From contig JAISJS010000166.1 in the NCBI GenBank assembly GCA_031261385.1, positions 1-7,241 of the forward strand: a DNA stretch of 7,241 nucleotides, read 5' to 3'. The notes beneath the pieces are model-generated. The model saw only the letters and a program-made list of their open reading frames with translations. It was not told the origin of the DNA and did no database searches. The stretch comes from Treponema sp. Its GTDB lineage: Bacteria > Spirochaetota > Spirochaetia > Treponematales > Breznakiellaceae. A program made the translations under genes and the position numbers. Each line of letters begins with the position of its first letter. Positions within the stretch are counted from its first letter, which is position 1. Of the stretch, positions 4,881 through 7,241 are shown piece by piece.

Positions 4881-6872
4881 CTATCTCCTGCCCACGTCCC
4901 TGATTTTTTCAATCTCGTCCCGTATCGCCGCAGCCTGTTCAAATTCAAGATTTTTGGCGTGCTCAAGCATTTCATTTTCCAGGGCCTTGATAAGCTGCTT
5001 CCGCTGGGCGGGCACCAGTACGTTAAAGGACTTTTTGAGCACCTCTATCGAAGTTGCCGCCGCGTCTATTGCTTCCTCGGCGTGGCGGGTAAGGATATCG
5101 GCAATGGCCTTTTTCACGGTGGTGGGGGTGATCCCGTGCGCCTTGTTATACGCAAGCTGGATTGTGCGGCGGCGATCGGTTTCGGCTATAGCCGCGCTCA
5201 TCGCGTCGCTCATGCGGTCGGCGTACATGATCACCTTGCCGGCGGCGTTGCGGGCGGCGCGGCCGATGATTTGCACAAGGCTTGTCAGTGAGCGCAAAAA
5301 GCCGATTTTGTCGGCGTCGAGGATCGCGATAAACGAAACTTCGGGCAGATCGATGCCTTCACGTAAAAGGTTGATCCCGACAAGGATGTCAAATTCGCCC
5401 TGGCGGAGCTGGGTTAAAATTTCCACACGCTCGATCGTTTCAACTTCGCTGTGGATATAACGTACTTTAAGACCGAGGCCGGAAAGATAATCGGTCAGGT
5501 CCTCGGCCATTTTTTTGGTCAGCGTTAAAATCAGGGAGCGTTCGCCCTTTGCGGTGCGTTTGCGGACTTCGGCGTAGATGTCTTCCATTTGGCCTTCGCT
5601 CGGGCGGACTTCGATCTCGGGGTCGAGGAGGCCGGTGGGCCGTATGAGCTGCTGGACAACCTGGGCGGATTGTTCCAGTTCAACCTTGCCGGGCGTTGCC
5701 GAAACGTAGACGGTCTTGTCAAGCCGCTCGACAAATTCGTCGTAGCGCAGGGGGCGGTTATCCAGGGCGCAGGGCAGGCGGAAGCCGTAATCGACAAGGC
5801 TGGTTTTGCGGCTTCGGTCCCCGGCGTACATGGCGCCGATCTGCGATACGGTGACGTGGCTTTCATCAATAAAAGTAAGATGCTTTTTGGGCAGGTAGTC
5901 GATCAGGGTGTCGGGGGCTTCGCCGGGCTTTCGCCCTGCCAGCGGGGCGGAATAATTTTCGATGCCGGGGCAGTAGCCCATTTCGGTGAGCATTTCGATG
6001 TCGTACTCGACCCGGGTTTTGAGCCGCTCGGCCTCGATCAATTTACCGGTGCTTTTAAAGAATTCCAGCCGCTCCGCCAAACCTTCTTTTATATCGCCCA
6101 AAGCGTTGTGGATCATGTCGGCGGGCATGACGAACTGCTTGGCGGGGTAGATCATCGCCCGGTCAAGCTCCTCAATGGTTTTGCCGGAAATCGGGTCAAA
6201 ACGGCGTATACGCTCAACCTTGTCCCAGTCCAGGTCTACCCGGTAGGCTTCTTCAAGGTAGGCGGGGTAAATCTCCAGGGTGTCGCCCCTGCGGCGGAAA
6301 TTGCCCCGTTCCAGAACCGCATCGTTCCGCTCGTATTGCAGCTCGATAAAACGGCGCATCAGGGCGTCGCCGTCAATCGTTTCCCCGACGGAAAAGGTGG
6401 CGGTCATCTTTTTGTATACTTCGGGGGTCGCAAGGCCGTAAATACAGGACACGGTGGCGACGATGATCACATCCTCCCGTTCCATCAAACTGCGGGTCGC
6501 CGAGAGCCGCATACGCTCAATTTCATCGTTAATTGACGCATCTTTTTCTATATATAGGTCCCGGCTGGCCACATAGGCTTCCGGCTGGTAGTAATCGTAG
6601 TAGGAAACGAAGTATTCCACGGCATTATGGGGGAAAAAGTCCTTGAATTCCCGGAAAAGCTGGGCTGCCAGGGTCTTGTTGTGGCTGACTATCAGCGTGG
6701 GCATTTGGACCGCCTCGATGATTTTTGCCATGGTAAAGGTCTTCCCCGAGCCGGTAACCCCCTGCAGGGTCTGGTATTTGTTGCCCTTTTTAATGCCTTC
6801 CGCCAGGGCGGCAATGGCCTCGGCCTGGTCGCCGGCGGGCTGGAAGGGTGAAACTACCTCAAATGGATGCAT
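4881..6872 (-). CDS. uvrB: Excinuclease ABC subunit UvrB
   Basis: UvrB is the damage-verifying DNA helicase-like subunit of nucleotide excision repair; it is loaded by UvrA and recruits UvrC for incision. From ATG 6872 the protein has 663 residues, the normal family length. It starts with FEVVSPFQPAGDQ, followed by Walker A GVTGSGKT at 38-45, the beta-hairpin region SYYDYYQPEAYV at 90-101 with the conserved tyrosines, the FIDESH Walker B region near 335, the helicase motifs LLREGIDLPEVS and QIIGRAARN (near 533-541), and a C-terminal UVR motif (NLEFEQAAAIRDEIEKI) that contacts UvrC. The frame extends 17 codons upstream to a GTG at 6923, but the family N-terminus and lack of a spaced ribosome site there favour 6872, although 6872 has only a weak GGGA about 15 nt upstream. 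High G+C sets the gene apart from the left region. Confidence 0.97.
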   Translation of the reverse strand: MHPFEVVSPFQPAGDQAEAIAALAEGIKKGNKYQTLQGVTGSGKTFTMAKIIEAVQMPTLIVSHNKTLAAQLFREFKDFFPHNAVEYFVSYYDYYQPEAYVASRDLYIEKDASINDEIERMRLSATRSLMEREDVIIVATVSCIYGLATPEVYKKMTATFSVGETIDGDALMRRFIELQYERNDAVLERGNFRRRGDTLEIYPAYLEEAYRVDLDWDKVERIRRFDPISGKTIEELDRAMIYPAKQFVMPADMIHNALGDIKEGLAERLEFFKSTGKLIEAERLKTRVEYDIEMLTEMGYCPGIENYSAPLAGRKPGEAPDTLIDYLPKKHLTFIDESHVTVSQIGAMYAGDRSRKTSLVDYGFRLPCALDNRPLRYDEFVERLDKTVYVSATPGKVELEQSAQVVQQLIRPTGLLDPEIEVRPSEGQMEDIYAEVRKRTAKGERSLILTLTKKMAEDLTDYLSGLGLKVRYIHSEVETIERVEILTQLRQGEFDILVGINLLREGIDLPEVSFIAILDADKIGFLRSLTSLVQIIGRAARNAAGKVIMYADRMSDAMSAAIAETDRRRTIQLAYNKAHGITPTTVKKAIADILTRHAEEAIDAAATSIEVLKKSFNVLVPAQRKQLIKALENEMLEHAKNLEFEQAAAIRDEIEKIRDVGRR

Positions 6873-6896
6873 ACAAAGATTATCGTCCCGGCAGGG

Positions 6897-6925
6897 GGTG
6901 ACAGGCAAGTAGGTGACAGTCACCT
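6897..6925. promoter_or_regulatory. GGTGACA direct repeat and AGGTGAC/GTCACCT palindrome upstream of uvrB
   Basis: AGGTGAC (6911-6917) and GTCACCT (6919-6925) form a 7-bp inverted repeat around one base. A further GGTGACA at 6897-6903 repeats the left half-site 15 bp away. The cluster lies in the leader or promoter zone of uvrB, 39 bp before its ATG, and could be an operator. On the plus strand a T-run follows (6925-6930), so a 6-bp hairpin terminator pointing right is a weaker alternative with no obvious incoming transcript. Confidence 0.4.
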
Positions 6926-6942
6926 TTTTTCAAATGTAAGTC

Positions 6943-6971
6943 TTTACTAGTGCAAAAATCTATGGTACTAT
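6943..6971 (+). promoter_or_regulatory. Candidate promoter of the lipoprotein gene
   Basis: TTTACT (6943-6948) and TACTAT (6966-6971) with 17 bp between are a moderate sigma-70-type match (four of six bases in each box). The leader would be about 55 nt and would include the hairpin ATCCTA (6996-7001)/TAGGAT (7006-7011). Other AT-rich -10-like hexamers nearby make this assignment uncertain. Confidence 0.3.
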
Positions 6972-7033
6972 GTGTTATATATTTTTGTGCATTAAATCCT
7001 ATTATTAGGATAAATTTTATGAAGGAGTGTTTT

Positions 7034-7241
7034 ATGAAAAAAGCTGTTTTTGGAATTTTGGCGCTTGCCCTGGTTATGAGCGTTGTGGCCTGTGGTTCAG
7101 CCCCCGCGGCTGCCCCTGTCACAGTTGATCAGCCTGAATGGCTCAACGATTTCCCACCTGAGGATGCTCTTTGGGGTATCGGGATTGCCAAGCAGTCATC
7201 TGCTAACATGTCGATGACAACCGCCGAGGCCCGCGCCCGCG
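7034..7241 (+). CDS. LPP20-like lipoprotein, N-terminal part (cut by window edge)
   Basis: ATG 7034, preceded by GAAGGAG (7021-7027) at 6 nt, opens a frame with no stop to the end of the window; 69 residues are visible. They start with a lipoprotein signal peptide: KK at 2-3, a hydrophobic stretch FGILALALVM, and the lipobox VVAC with Cys20 as the lipidation site. After an Ala/Pro-rich linker comes QPEWLNDFPPEDALWGIGIAKQ and then TTAEARAR. The W-L, G-I-G and A-x-AR pattern recalls the LPP20 family of envelope lipoproteins. The protein should be anchored to a membrane outside the cytoplasm; its function is unknown. It diverges from uvrB. Confidence 0.8.
   Translation, partial: MKKAVFGILALALVMSVVACGSAPAAAPVTVDQPEWLNDFPPEDALWGIGIAKQSSANMSMTTAEARAR

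Noticed and set aside
5589..6536. Long rightward open frame of 315 codons inside uvrB
   Set aside because: It is antisense to a clear UvrB coding sequence. High G+C third positions produce such open shadow frames, and the product shows no family pattern.
6873..6923. GTG 6923 as the uvrB start
   Set aside because: The 17 extra residues do not match UvrB N-termini, and the nearby AAAAAAGG abuts the GTG with no spacing. The region also contains the palindrome cluster.
6880..7122. Leftward 80-codon frame across the uvrB-lipoprotein gap
   Set aside because: It is antisense to the lipoprotein start and covers the divergent promoter zone. It shows no family features.

Overview
The window reads as a piece of a spirochaete chromosome, most likely a host-associated Treponema-like organism. 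This is inferred from three things: a MKK-type lipoprotein of the LPP20 kind next to uvrB, a bacteriohemerythrin, and ATPases of the DUF4143 and DUF234 families, which are common in such genomes. It is a style judgement, not a database match. Base composition is uneven. Hand-counted sample lines of the left cyclase gene are about 30-42 % G+C, while sample lines of uvrB are about 53-67 %. This suggests that the left part is acquired accessory DNA and the right part is core chromosome.

Left region (1-1165, AT-rich): a small stand-alone class III nucleotidyl cyclase (34-675, +) with the residues expected for metal binding, base recognition and catalysis. It is followed by a UPF0175-family antitoxin-like protein (766-1038, +). 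No toxin partner or cyclic-nucleotide effector is visible, and the cyclase sits at the window edge, so a partner could lie to the left. A strong Shine-Dalgarno sequence with no convincing gene after it, and a perfect 26-bp hairpin (1122-1147), close the region.

Middle region (1166-4194): two divergently transcribed ATPase genes, each ending in a PD-(D/E)XK-like motif. One is an AAA_14/DUF4143 protein (1166-2485, -). The other is an archaeal-type ATPase with DUF234 (2797-4194, +). The 311 bp between them is dense in signals. It holds a recognisable promoter for each gene, three copies of a 24-bp motif at an exact 33-bp period, a GCGGTAATTACCGC palindrome, and two identical AAGTTATAACTT palindromes placed between the promoter and the ribosome binding site of the rightward gene. 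The leftward gene has no Shine-Dalgarno sequence, and its predicted transcript would start about 3 nt before the ATG.

Right region (4195-7241): a bacteriohemerythrin with all seven iron ligands (4368-4865, +), whose -10 box, ribosome binding site and start codon are bracketed by a 9-bp inverted repeat. Then uvrB in convergent orientation (main start 6872, end 4881, -), then a divergent lipoprotein gene (7034 onward, +) cut by the window edge. These look like ordinary chromosomal genes. The cyclase, UPF0175 protein and two ATPases form an accessory block with a possible but unproven role in signalling, toxin-antitoxin or defence. No RNA gene, CRISPR array or insertion sequence was found.
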